Shown: in pieces, positions 1 through 8,015 of the stretch
How the letters are laid out: each line of letters opens with the position of its first letter
Position numbering within the stretch: position 1 is the stretch's first letter
From: Burkholderiales bacterium
GTDB taxonomy: Bacteria; Pseudomonadota; Gammaproteobacteria; Burkholderiales; Burkholderiaceae_C
DNA length: 64,000 nucleotides
Assembly (NCBI GenBank): GCA_016703325.1
Contig: JADJCH010000001.1
Coordinates: 1 to 64,000, forward strand
Direction of reading: 5' to 3'
Notes under the pieces: generated by a model
Databases searched by the model: none
What the model saw: only the letters and a program-made list of their open reading frames with translations
What the model was told of the DNA's origin: nothing
Position numbers and translations under genes: made by a program

Positions 1-249
1 CTGCAAGGCCGGCCGACCTTGCTGAGCGACGCGGGTCGCACCCCGTTGGCGCCGGGCATGTGCGCCGGCTTTGCCGCCGGGACCGACCATGCGCACTGCC
101 TGGTCAATGAGGGGGATGAAGAAGTGGTCTACCTCGAGGTCGGCGACCGCACGCCGGGCGACATGGCCAGCTACCCGGACGACGACCTGCAGGCGCGGCT
201 GGAGCCGCAGGGCTGGGTCTTCAACCACAAGGACGGTTCACCGTACTGA
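1..249 (+). CDS. Cupin-domain protein, 3' end only
   Basis: The reading frame is open from the first base, so the start lies outside the window; 82 residues are visible. Motifs such as GMCAGFAAGTDHAHCLVNEG and EEVVYLEVGDR fit the second half of a single-domain cupin barrel, in which a conserved His and Gly-rich turns line a metal or sugar-binding pocket. The tail (YPDDDLQAR, then GWVFNHKDGSPY) is typical of small cupins of unknown substrate. A small membrane protein follows 46 bp downstream on the same strand. The cupin fold is a family-level call from motif appearance; no specific function can be given. Confidence 0.7.
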   Translation: MQGRPTLLSDAGRTPLAPGMCAGFAAGTDHAHCLVNEGDEEVVYLEVGDRTPGDMASYPDDDLQARLEPQGWVFNHKDGSPY

Positions 250-295
250 TCCCCTCCAGCGCCCATCGCCCCTCTTTTCGAGCGAAACCTTCGAC

Positions 296-532
296 ATGCT
301 GCGCATCCTCTTCCATGCCCTGGCCGTGCTGCACCTGGGGCCCGGCATCGCCTTCGCCCTGCTGGCCTTTGGCTGCGATGGGCTGGATCCGGCGCTCGGC
401 TCCGCCTGCTCGGCCACCAGCCCGATGCGGTTCTTCGGCGTCGTTACGCTGGTGGGCTGGGGGGTGCTGGGTACGATTTCTGCGCTGATGCTGCGGCGCA
501 GGCCTGTTTCTTCTGAATCTAAAGAAGGTTAA
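296..532 (+). CDS. Small two-helix membrane protein of unknown function
   Basis: 78 residues starting MLRILFHALAVLHLGPG. Two hydrophobic stretches (about residues 4-23 and 44-65) are joined by a loop with two Cys (CDGLDPALGSAC); the tail is basic then polar (LRRRPVSSESKEG). It looks like an inner-membrane protein with both ends on the same side. The open frame continues further upstream, but that part overlaps the cupin gene and has shadow-type composition, so the Met before the first hydrophobic helix was chosen. It ends 6 bp before the HIT gene, which suggests co-transcription. No family recognised. Confidence 0.6.
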   Translation: MLRILFHALAVLHLGPGIAFALLAFGCDGLDPALGSACSATSPMRFFGVVTLVGWGVLGTISALMLRRRPVSSESKEG

Positions 533-538
533 AAAGCC

Positions 539-958
539 ATGCCCACCGTGTTCGAGCGCCTGCTGTCGGGTGAATGGCCCTGCGCCAAGGTCTATGAGGA
601 CGAGCTGGTGTTCGCCTTCATGGACGCCGGCCAGGTCAACGATGGCCACGTCATCGTCGCCACCCGCCGCCCCTGCGAGACCCTGCTGGACGCCACCGAG
701 GCCGAAGCCGCCGCGCTGATGGTGGCCGCCCGGCGCATCGCCCAGGGGGTGCAGGCGGTGTTTCAGCCCGACGGCATCACCGTGCTGCAGGCCAATCGCC
801 CCGCCGGCTGGCAGACCGTGCCGCACCTGCACCTGCATGTGCTGCCGCGCTGGAGTGGCGATGGTGTGGAGCTCGGCTGGCCGCGCAAGGAGCCCGGCAT
901 CGACCGGCTGCGTGAGCTGGCGGCCCGCATCGCGCCGCTGCTGCAGGTGCCGGGCTGA
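539..958 (+). CDS. HIT family hydrolase
   Basis: 139 residues, the usual length of a HIT (histidine triad) protein. The catalytic triad motif HLHLHVLPRW lies near residues 95-104, preceded by GWQTVPHLH; the N-terminal strand KVYEDELVFAFMDAGQVNDGHVIVATRR is typical of Hint-branch proteins. Family members hydrolyse nucleoside phosphoramidates or dinucleoside polyphosphates in the cytoplasm; the exact substrate cannot be read from sequence. It lies 6 bp after a small membrane protein gene. Confidence 0.92.
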   Translation: MPTVFERLLSGEWPCAKVYEDELVFAFMDAGQVNDGHVIVATRRPCETLLDATEAEAAALMVAARRIAQGVQAVFQPDGITVLQANRPAGWQTVPHLHLHVLPRWSGDGVELGWPRKEPGIDRLRELAARIAPLLQVPG

Positions 959-981
959 ACCCCGACGCCGCCCCCCTGTTC

Positions 982-1641
982 ATGGATTCAACCTCAGGTG
1001 ATGGCATGGCTGCGTCAACTCTGTCCCGGGTGGCTGGTGTTCGGTGTCGATGGCTGGTCGCTGGCTTTTGGCTGGGAAGCGGGGCCTGGGCTGCTGCCCC
1101 CGTCGCCACAATCGCCGCCACACCCGTTGCCGCCCCCCAGAGTGCGGCCGTGACAGCGGCGCCGTCCGGGGGGCGTCCGCCGCTGGAGTTGCCACCGCAA
1201 AGTCGCCTGCAGCCCGAAAGGCCGCAGGCCTCCGCGCCGCCGGATGCGGCCGTGGCCCTGGTCGGCAGCACCACGGTGCATGCCATCCTGGTGGCGCAGT
1301 GGCTGCGGGCCCCGGGGGAAACCGGTGCGCCTTCGCCGAGCTTCCAGTTGCTGCTGGTGCCTCAGTCCGCGGCGCTGCTGCCGCACTTCCGCGGCGCACC
1401 GCTGAAGTACATCGACGTGGCCAACGGCCGGGAAATGCTGGCCCGTGCCACCTCGCAGGAGATCGCCCGCGAGTTCGATGCCCGCCAGCGGGGTGTGGTC
1501 CATGTCGAGGGCCTGTTCTCCATCCGCGGCCTGGCCATCGGCCACCCCTGTCTGCGTGCCGCGCAGGCCCAGGTCACCGATGTGGACCCGATCCGGGTGC
1601 GCTTTCCCGCGCGGCCCGAGCCGATCTTGTGCCCCTCCTGA
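982..1641 (+). CDS. Exported hypothetical protein
   Basis: 219 residues from ATG 982; ATG 1006 is an equally good start. A signal peptide is visible (RCRWLVAGFWLGSGAWA, cleavage likely after AWA), followed by a low-complexity Ala/Pro/Val region to about residue 90, then a compact domain (VGSTTVHAILVAQWLRAPG, FQLLLVPQSAALLPHFRG, IAREFDARQRGVVHVEGLFS). One Cys lies near GHPCLRAAQ and another at the C-terminus. Likely periplasmic. I do not recognise the domain. A TfoX-N protein gene starts 9 bp downstream. Confidence 0.6.
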   Translation: MDSTSGDGMAASTLSRVAGVRCRWLVAGFWLGSGAWAAAPVATIAATPVAAPQSAAVTAAPSGGRPPLELPPQSRLQPERPQASAPPDAAVALVGSTTVHAILVAQWLRAPGETGAPSPSFQLLLVPQSAALLPHFRGAPLKYIDVANGREMLARATSQEIAREFDARQRGVVHVEGLFSIRGLAIGHPCLRAAQAQVTDVDPIRVRFPARPEPILCPS

Positions 1642-1650
1642 GGAGCTGCC

Positions 1651-2037
1651 ATGGCGTTCGACGACCACCTGGCCCAACGCATCCGCACGATCCTGGCTGC
1701 GGAGGTCGGCATCACCGAGAAACGCATGTTCGGCGGCCTGGCCTTCCTGCGCCACGGGCTGATGTTCGTCGGGGTGTCCGGCAGCGAGCTGATGGCCCGG
1801 GTCGGGCCGGCGACCTACGAGGCGTCACTGGCGCGGGAGTTCGTGCGGGAGATGGATTTCACCGGCCGGCCGATGAAAGGTTACGTCTATGTGGACGAAC
1901 CCGGCCTGGCCACGGACGCCGACCTGCACTTCTGGCTGCGCCGCTGCCTGGATTTTGTGGCCACGTTGCCGCCGAAGAAACCGAAGCCTGAACCGAAGTC
2001 GACACCGAAGCCAAGTCCGAAGCCCCGCAGGGCTTGA
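1651..2037 (+). CDS. TfoX N-terminal domain protein
   Basis: 128 residues. The segment ITEKRMFGGLAFLRHGLMFV with a following strand-rich half and YVYVDEPGLATDADLHFWL matches the TfoX/Sxy N-terminal domain found alone in many proteobacterial proteins. The last 25 residues are a Lys/Pro-rich repeat (KPEPKSTPKPSPKPRRA), probably disordered. Full-length Sxy/TfoX controls competence genes together with CRP; single-domain proteins like this one have no assigned role. It follows the exported protein gene by 9 bp. Confidence 0.8.
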   Translation: MAFDDHLAQRIRTILAAEVGITEKRMFGGLAFLRHGLMFVGVSGSELMARVGPATYEASLAREFVREMDFTGRPMKGYVYVDEPGLATDADLHFWLRRCLDFVATLPPKKPKPEPKSTPKPSPKPRRA

Positions 2038-2165
2038 CGGCGCGGCAGGAACAGGCGGGTTTCAAGCTGACGCGGCACAGGCCCCGGCGGGGTGGCGGCG
2101 TGTACGATGCTTTGAAGGAAGCCGGGCCCTTTCCTTTCCTGTCGGGCCCGCAAGGAGAACCGTCG

Positions 2166-3383
2166 ATGAACCCTCGCAAGATCCTGGTCGCCCAGGGGGG
2201 CGGCCCCACCGCCGTGATCAACCAGTCGCTGGTCGGTGTGGTGCTGGAGGCTCGCCGCCACCGGGGGGTGGAGCTGGTCTACGGTGCCCGCCACGGCGTG
2301 CGCGGCATCGTCAACGAGGACCTGGTGGACTTGACCCAGGAGACCAGCCACAACCTGGAGCTGGTGGGTGCTACGCCGGCCGCGGCGCTGGGCTCCACGC
2401 GCGACAAGCCGGACTTGAAGTACTGCCAGGAGATCTTCAAGGTGCTGCAGGCGCATCAGATCGGGCAGTTCTATTACATCGGCGGCAACGACTCGTCCGA
2501 CACGGTGCGCATCGTCAGCGAGCAGGCCCAGGCCGCGAACTACGAGCTGCGCTGCATCCACATCCCGAAGACGATCGACAACGATCTGGTCGGCAACGAC
2601 CACACGCCCGGTTTCCCGAGCGCGGCGCGCTTCGTCGCCCAGGCCTTTGCCGGCGCCAACCTGGACAACGCGGCGTTGCCGGGTGTGTACGTGGGTGTGG
2701 TGATGGGCCGGCACGCGGGCTTCCTGACCGCAGCGTCGGCGCTGGGCAAGAAGTTTGCCGACGACGGCCCGCACCTGATCTATGTGCCCGAGCGGGTGTT
2801 CGAGATCGACAAGTTCCTGGCCGACGTCAAGGCCACCTACGAGCGGCTGGGCCGCTGCGTGATCGCCGTCAGCGAGGGCATCCACGACGCCAGCGGTGCG
2901 CCGATCATCACCACGCTGGCCAAGGACCTGGAGCACGATGCGCACGGCAACGTGCAGCTCTCAGGCAGCGGCGCGCTGGCCGATCTGCTCTGCGAGGAGA
3001 TCAAGGCCAAGCTGAAGATCAAGCGGGTGCGCGGCGACACCTTCGGCTACCTGCAGCGCAGCTTCATCGGCTGCGTGTCGGACGTGGACCAGCGGGAGGC
3101 CCGCGAGGTGGGCGAAAAGGCGGTGCAGTACGCGATGTGGGGCGGGCGGGATGGTTCGGTGGCCATCCAGCGCACCGGCACCTACAGCGTGGACTACGAC
3201 CTGCTGCCGCTGTCGGCGGTGGCGGGCAAGACACGCACGATGGAGGACCACTTCATCAGCGCCTGCGGCACCGACGTCACCGACGCCTTCCGCCTCTACC
3301 TGCGTCCGCTGCTGGGCTCGGGCATGCCGGATGCGTTCCGGCTGCGGCCCAACCCGGTGCCGAAGGTGCTGAATCGGGGTTGA
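2166..3383 (+). CDS. pfp: Diphosphate-type 6-phosphofructokinase
   Basis: 405 residues. ATG 2166 was chosen because AAGGAGA lies 9-15 bp upstream and the protein begins at the first Rossmann strand (MNPRKILVAQGGGPTAVINQ). Phosphofructokinase motifs: YYIGGNDSSDTVRI near residue 103 and PKTIDNDL near residue 133. In this family a Lys before TIDND marks pyrophosphate as donor, whereas ATP enzymes carry Gly, so the enzyme probably phosphorylates fructose 6-phosphate reversibly with PPi. VGVVMGRHAGFLTA is the conserved GRxxG substrate segment. Apparently monocistronic; a convergent minus-strand gene ends 1 bp after its stop. Confidence 0.9.
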   Translation: MNPRKILVAQGGGPTAVINQSLVGVVLEARRHRGVELVYGARHGVRGIVNEDLVDLTQETSHNLELVGATPAAALGSTRDKPDLKYCQEIFKVLQAHQIGQFYYIGGNDSSDTVRIVSEQAQAANYELRCIHIPKTIDNDLVGNDHTPGFPSAARFVAQAFAGANLDNAALPGVYVGVVMGRHAGFLTAASALGKKFADDGPHLIYVPERVFEIDKFLADVKATYERLGRCVIAVSEGIHDASGAPIITTLAKDLEHDAHGNVQLSGSGALADLLCEEIKAKLKIKRVRGDTFGYLQRSFIGCVSDVDQREAREVGEKAVQYAMWGGRDGSVAIQRTGTYSVDYDLLPLSAVAGKTRTMEDHFISACGTDVTDAFRLYLRPLLGSGMPDAFRLRPNPVPKVLNRG

Positions 3384-3384
3384 T

Positions 3385-3738
3385 TCAGTGCCCGTTGCCT
3401 TCGCGGCGGCGGGATTTCGGTGCCTGCACGCTGCTGCTGCCCACCTTGCGGCGGTCCTTGCCGACGAAGGGCAGGGTGTGGCGGCGGCGGTTTTCGGTCT
3501 CCACCACGGTCAGCTTCGGCGCAGTGGCCGGTTGGCCCGGGGCGGCCTGGGGTCGCGCCGAGGTGGTGTTGTCCAATGCATCGGCCTCGGCATGCAGGTC
3601 CGCAGGGTCGGACTTGAGTTCGAAGCGGGGCAGCGCCCGCCACCAGGGGCGCATGCGCGGCGGCAGGGAGTTGTCGAGCAGGGCGGCCAGTGTGGCCATG
3701 CCACAGGCGCCCACCCAGAACAGGGTCATGTCGGCCAC
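3385..3738 (-). CDS. Small membrane-anchored hypothetical protein
   Basis: 117 residues. GTG 3738 is preferred over ATG 3729 because AGAGGA stands 7 bp before it. The N-terminus is hydrophobic (MTLFWVGACGMATLAALL, one membrane segment) and the rest is polar, ending in a very basic region (GKDRRKVG, KSRRREGNGH). No domain recognised. It converges on pfp with a single base between the two stops. Confidence 0.5.
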   Translation of the reverse strand: MADMTLFWVGACGMATLAALLDNSLPPRMRPWWRALPRFELKSDPADLHAEADALDNTTSARPQAAPGQPATAPKLTVVETENRRRHTLPFVGKDRRKVGSSSVQAPKSRRREGNGH

Positions 3739-3958
3739 GGTCGGATCCTCTTGTCGGCGGTCGGTGTCGGGAAGGTGCAGATGGCTGCACAAAGCTGCGG
3801 AAGCGAGCGGTCGCGGCGGGGTTGGTCCCCGGCCGCACACAGTCGTCTCACTCTATCGACCGCCGCGCACCGGTATTGAGGGTGAATCGCCGGCGCAACT
3901 CGGCATTTGGGCCCTTCACCCCCCGGACCCGGGGGTGGCGGGTGTTCCGTCAGGTGGC

Positions 3959-4657
3959 TCAGCCCTCTTCGGCCCAGACCGCCGGGCCAGTCTCCGGCAG
4001 GCGCTCGATCGGCTCATCCGCGAACAGCACCTGCACCTGGGCATTGCGCAGGTGCTGCCAGCGCGCCTGGGTGAGCAGCCACTTGCGCACGAATTCGGCC
4101 ACGGTCTGCCTGGCTGCATCGCGCTGGAAGGCGATGTAGCTGGGAGAGGCAGCCTTGGTGGCCAGCGTCTGGGTGAGGGTGCGCTGCAGCGCGTCCAGCT
4201 CCGCCGTGCCGGTGAAGAAGCTCCAGCGGCCCTCGGCATGGCGCTCCAGCTTCGCGGTGTCGATGGCCACCGGCAGGCTGGGTTTCACCGCCGGGGCGAT
4301 CACCAGCACCGAGCCGTCGCTGCGGATGCGCAGCCGCCATTCCGGCGCCAGCTCCACGTGGTAACGGAACACCGCCGGCACGCGGATGTGGGTGACGGTG
4401 GCACCCAGGTCCAGCCCCAGCAGGTCATGCGGCCGCAGGGCAGAGAAGGTTTCCGGCGAGCGGATCCGGCTCACCTCCAGCAGCCCGCCCTTGCTGCGCA
4501 GCAGCACCAGCTGGTCCACCGAGGCATAGTGCAGCTTCAGCTGCCGCGCGTCGTCGTCTCGGAGCCGCCAGCCCATCCAGAAGTTGCCCAGCAGGCTGGC
4601 CACCAGCAGCAGGGCCAGACCCGGGAACAGTGCGCTGCGCAGGCGGGACAGGATCAT
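3959..4657 (-). CDS. Membrane-anchored protein, DUF4230-like
   Basis: 232 residues. A single N-terminal membrane helix (LFPGLALLLVASLLGNFWMG) is followed by a periplasmic-type domain: RVPAVFRYHVEL, VLVIAPAVKPSLPVAIDTAK, then a helical C-terminal half ending FVRKWLLTQARW. The anchor plus strand pair plus ARxxVAEFVRKW helix resembles the DUF4230 family of unknown function; that assignment rests on layout only. The gene lies 38 bp downstream of the IclR-type regulator and may be co-transcribed with it. Confidence 0.6.
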   Translation of the reverse strand: MILSRLRSALFPGLALLLVASLLGNFWMGWRLRDDDARQLKLHYASVDQLVLLRSKGGLLEVSRIRSPETFSALRPHDLLGLDLGATVTHIRVPAVFRYHVELAPEWRLRIRSDGSVLVIAPAVKPSLPVAIDTAKLERHAEGRWSFFTGTAELDALQRTLTQTLATKAASPSYIAFQRDAARQTVAEFVRKWLLTQARWQHLRNAQVQVLFADEPIERLPETGPAVWAEEG

Positions 4658-4695
4658 CGGGGTCGTCCGCCGGGGCGAAAGGGCCGGTGACCGCT

Positions 4696-5487
4696 TCAGT
4701 CCGGCGCGTAGGCCCGGTCAAACAGCGGCGACGCTCCACTGACGTTGGCGATGTCGGATGCCGCGGCCAGCAGGTCCGGTGCCAGCGCGCGCATGCGCTC
4801 CTCGGTCAGCCGCACCGACGGGCCGGAAATCGCCAGCACGCCCACCGCACCGCGGCCGGGCACGGTGATGGCAGTGGAGATCGCCGCCAGGCCGGCGGCG
4901 TAGGTGTCCACCGTGATGGCGTAGCCCTGCGCGCGGGCGCGGCGGATGGCCTCCAGCAGTGCGGTCGGCGTGGTGGGCGCGGTCGGGCCGTACTCGCTGG
5001 TCTTGCCGAAGCCCTGGCGGCTGACCAGGGTCAGCGCGTCGTCCTCGCTCATCGTCGACAGCCAGACGTGGCCGGACGAGGTGCAGCTCAGCTTGGCGTC
5101 GATGCCCTGGTCCGGGTCGTAGCGCAGGCCGGAGCGCGCGCCCTGCGACAGCGCCACCCAGGTGATGTGGTCCACGTCCACCACGCCCAGGCGCACCAGC
5201 TCGCCGGCGGTTTCGGCCAGCCGGTCCATGATGGGCTGGCAGAGGTCCACCACGCCGGAGTGCTTCAGGTAGTTCAGCCCCAGCGAGATCAGCTTGGTGG
5301 TGAGCATGTAGTCGCCACGCTCGCGCGACTGGCGCACGTAGCCGTGCTCGGCCAGCTCGGTGAGCAGGCGGTGGGTGGCGCTGCGGGGGATGTCCAGCTC
5401 GTCGGCCAGCGTGGCCAGAGGCACGCCGCGCACGTCCCGGGCCAGGCGCTCCAGGATCGCCAGGGTTCTTTCCATCACGCCGGACAT
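4696..5487 (-). CDS. IclR-family transcriptional regulator
   Basis: 263 residues, normal for IclR. The N-terminal winged helix-turn-helix spans about residues 1-65 (VPLATLADELDIPRSATHRL, LTELAEHGYVRQ). The C-terminal effector domain has the family pattern (LSCTSSGHVWLSTM, GYAITVDTYAAGLAAISTAI, GVLAISGPSVRL). Family members bind short inverted repeats and sense small organic acids or aromatic metabolites. It is downstream of and co-oriented with the Gfo/Idh oxidoreductase gene. The most likely target is the palindrome at 6768-6786 between that gene and the acyl-CoA dehydrogenase operon; this is inferred from motif and position. Confidence 0.9.
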   Translation of the reverse strand: MSGVMERTLAILERLARDVRGVPLATLADELDIPRSATHRLLTELAEHGYVRQSRERGDYMLTTKLISLGLNYLKHSGVVDLCQPIMDRLAETAGELVRLGVVDVDHITWVALSQGARSGLRYDPDQGIDAKLSCTSSGHVWLSTMSEDDALTLVSRQGFGKTSEYGPTAPTTPTALLEAIRRARAQGYAITVDTYAAGLAAISTAITVPGRGAVGVLAISGPSVRLTEERMRALAPDLLAAASDIANVSGASPLFDRAYAPD

Positions 5488-5554
5488 GCGCTGCCTCCCG
5501 CTGGGTGGGTGTTCAAGGTGGGCTCGAAGGGGGCCACGAGGACATTGTCGGATT

Positions 5555-6688
5555 TCACCCTGCCAAGCTTACCGGTTCGCCGCGCCGGGCCGACTCGTGC
5601 ACCGCCAGGGCGACGGCCAGGCTGCGCAGCGCATCGCGGCCCGGGCAGACCGGCGCCTCCCGGCCCTCAGCCACTGTGCGCAGGTGCGTCAGCTGCTCCA
5701 CGTAGGGGTCGTGCCGGTGCAGCGCGGTGTGGCGCAGCGTCAGCGGCTCGTGCCAGCCGGCGGCGCCGTCGTAGCGCCACAGGTTCAGCCGCGGCAACGT
5801 CAGCGCGCCCTCGCTGCCGGCCAGGTGGGCGCTGTCGATGGCCTGCTGCGGGTAGTGTGCCGCCTCGCCGGCGCCCAGGTCCCAGTTCCAGGGCGAGACC
5901 GCCGCGTCGCTGGTCAACAGCGTGGCCAGCGTGCCCTGCTCGAAGCGCAGGATCACCGCGGCGCTGTCCTCCACCTCGAAGCCGCGTTGCGCCGAGGAGG
6001 TGGCCGCCTGCACCGACACCACCTCGCCCGCGCGGGGGCCGAGCAGCCAGCGCAGCTGGTCGATGTCGTGGATCAGGTTGATCAGCACCGGCCCGCCGCC
6101 CGGCTGGCGCCGCCAGGCCAGGTCGAAGTAGGGCGCGGGCTTCATCCAGGTGGCCAGCACGTTGGCGGCCACCGGCCGGCCGATGGCGCCCTCGGCGATC
6201 AGCGTGCGGGCGCGCTGGCTGATCGGGTTGTGGCGGCGGTGGTGCGCCACCAGCAGCGGCACGCCGGCGGCGTCGGCCGCGTCGCACAGCACCGCCCCGT
6301 CGTCCAGGCTGCCGGCCACCGGCTTCTCCATCAGGACCGGCAGGCCGCGCTCGATGCAGTCCAGCCCCACCGGCCGGTGCGTGGCGTTGGGCGTGGCGAC
6401 GATGACCGCGGCCAGGCCCAGCGCGCCGGCCGCGTCCAGCAGCCCGCGGTGGTCGGCAAAGGCCGGCACGCCGATCGAGCGGGCATAGGCCTGGCCCGCC
6501 TCGGTGGGGTCGGCGATGGCCGCCAGCACCACGTCCGGGTGGGTCAGGCAGCGCTCGGCGTGCATGCGGCCGATGGCGCCGGCGCCGATCAGAGCGATCG
6601 GCATCCGTGCGTTCGGCTGACGGGTGAGGGAGCTGGGGAGGGCGGCGGTGGCCGGGGCGGTGGCGGGGGTGGGAGCTTCGTGGGTCAT
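5555..6688 (-). CDS. Gfo/Idh/MocA-family NAD(P)-dependent oxidoreductase
   Basis: 377 residues. The Rossmann nucleotide-binding fingerprint is MPIALIGAGAIGRMHAERC, near residue 29; the catalytic-region motif EKPVAGSLDDG is the family EKP signature. The C-terminal GFO_IDH_MocA_C domain follows (PAPYFDLAWRRQPGGGPVL, LIHDIDQLRWLLG). The extra 28 Ala/Pro/Thr-rich residues before the Rossmann strand may be artefactual: ATG 6604 starts directly at MPIALIG, while ATG 6688 has GGAG 11 bp upstream. Family members oxidise sugars, inositols or similar alcohols; the substrate is unknown. Transcribed away from the acyl-CoA dehydrogenase gene and followed by the IclR gene. Confidence 0.88.
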   Translation of the reverse strand: MTHEAPTPATAPATAALPSSLTRQPNARMPIALIGAGAIGRMHAERCLTHPDVVLAAIADPTEAGQAYARSIGVPAFADHRGLLDAAGALGLAAVIVATPNATHRPVGLDCIERGLPVLMEKPVAGSLDDGAVLCDAADAAGVPLLVAHHRRHNPISQRARTLIAEGAIGRPVAANVLATWMKPAPYFDLAWRRQPGGGPVLINLIHDIDQLRWLLGPRAGEVVSVQAATSSAQRGFEVEDSAAVILRFEQGTLATLLTSDAAVSPWNWDLGAGEAAHYPQQAIDSAHLAGSEGALTLPRLNLWRYDGAAGWHEPLTLRHTALHRHDPYVEQLTHLRTVAEGREAPVCPGRDALRSLAVALAVHESARRGEPVSLAG

Positions 6689-6767
6689 CGTGCTCGATCT
6701 CCGGGCGGGGACTGGAAAGTCCGCAGTGGCGGCGGATCGGGTGATTGTGTGAGAATCAGCCAGTGAT

Positions 6768-6786
6768 AGTGGAACGTGTTTCCACT
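6768..6786. promoter_or_regulatory. IclR-box-like operator
   Basis: AGTGGAA-CGTGT-TTCCACT is a perfect 7-bp inverted repeat with a 5-bp spacer. Its core TGGAA-N5-TTCCA equals the outer bases of the E. coli IclR operator (TGGAAAT-N-ATTTCCA). It lies between divergent genes, 45 bp before the acyl-CoA dehydrogenase start and 80 bp before the oxidoreductase start. An IclR-family gene lies in the same cluster. Confidence 0.6.
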
Positions 6787-6830
6787 AATGAATTTCAATC
6801 CAACCCAAGACCACGAGAGACACGCCCGCC

Positions 6831-7994
6831 ATGGACTTCGGCCTCAGCGACGAACAGAAGATGCTGCTCGACACCGTGCGGCGTTTCATCCAGCAGGAAC
6901 TCCAGCCGCTCGAACAGGGCATCGAGGACAGCGGCACGCTGCCGCGCGACACGGCGCTGGCCATCCACGAGAAGGCCAAGTCCCTGGGCCTGTGGGCGAT
7001 GAACATGCCCGAGTCGCTGGGCGGCGGCGGCCTGAGCGCGGTGGACCGCATCCTCTGCGAGGAGCAGTTCGGCCACACCAGCGACATCCTGATCCGCCGC
7101 GCCTTCGGCAACGTCTACGAGCCGCTGCTGGAGTGCCGCGGCGAGCAGCGCGCGCGCTGGCTGGAGCCGGCGGTGCGCGGCGAGCGCACCTGCGCCATCG
7201 CGATCACCGAGCCCGGCGCCGGCTCGGACGCCGCGGGCATCCAGACCCACGCCAAGCTGCGCGAGGACGGTCGCTGGGTGCTCAACGGCGCCAAGCACTT
7301 CATCAGCGACGGCGAGTGGAGCGACTTCTTCCTGGTCTCGGCCCGCACCGGCGACAAGGAAATTTCGATGTTCATGGTCGACAAGGGCCTGCCCGGCTTC
7401 ACCGTCGGCAAGGACCAGAAGATGATGGGCATCCGCGGCACGCCGCACGTCGAACTCTTCTTCGACAACCTGGTGCTGGAGCCGCTGGCGCTGCTGGCCG
7501 AGCGCGGCCAGGGCTTCAAGCTGGCGATGGGTGCGCTCAACGTGGTGCGCCTGGCGCAGGTCGGCGCGCGCGCGGTGGGCAAGGCCAGCCACGTGCTGGA
7601 GCAGATGACCGCCTACGCCACCGAGCGCAAGCAATTCGGCCAGAAGATCGGCGACTTCCAGATGATTCAGACGATGCTGGCCGACAGCGTCATTGAGGTG
7701 AACGCCGCGCGCTGGATGGTGCTGCAGTCCGCCTGGAAGCTCGACCAGGGCCTGGACGCGCGCGAGGACATCGCGATGGTCAAGGTGCACGCGGCCGAGA
7801 CGCTGGGCCGCGTGGTCGACCGCGCGGTCCAGCTCTTCGGCGGCATGGGCTTCTGCAAGGAGCTGCCGATCGAGCGCTGGTACCGCGATGCGCGCATCTA
7901 CCGCATCTTCGACGGCACCTCGGAAATCCACCGCGGCGTGATCGCCAAGCAGGTGATGAAAAAGGGCGCGTCCTTGCACGACCTGCACCGCTGA
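6831..7994 (+). CDS. Acyl-CoA dehydrogenase
   Basis: 387 residues, full length. N-terminal helical domain MDFGLSDEQKMLLDTVRRFI; the FAD/substrate strand region contains CAIAITEPGAGSDAAGIQT; the C-terminal helical domain carries ERKQFGQKIGDFQMIQ and LFGGMGFCKELPIERWYRD. FDGTSEIHRGVIAKQ near residue 363 holds the Glu that acts as catalytic base in most members. The enzyme makes the alpha,beta double bond of an acyl-CoA with FAD as acceptor. Together with the CoA-transferase 21 bp downstream it suggests uptake and activation of a carboxylic acid; the substrate is not identifiable. Probably controlled through the IclR-type palindrome upstream. Confidence 0.93.
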   Translation: MDFGLSDEQKMLLDTVRRFIQQELQPLEQGIEDSGTLPRDTALAIHEKAKSLGLWAMNMPESLGGGGLSAVDRILCEEQFGHTSDILIRRAFGNVYEPLLECRGEQRARWLEPAVRGERTCAIAITEPGAGSDAAGIQTHAKLREDGRWVLNGAKHFISDGEWSDFFLVSARTGDKEISMFMVDKGLPGFTVGKDQKMMGIRGTPHVELFFDNLVLEPLALLAERGQGFKLAMGALNVVRLAQVGARAVGKASHVLEQMTAYATERKQFGQKIGDFQMIQTMLADSVIEVNAARWMVLQSAWKLDQGLDAREDIAMVKVHAAETLGRVVDRAVQLFGGMGFCKELPIERWYRDARIYRIFDGTSEIHRGVIAKQVMKKGASLHDLHR

Positions 7995-8015
7995 ACCAGC
8001 GAACCGGACATTGCC

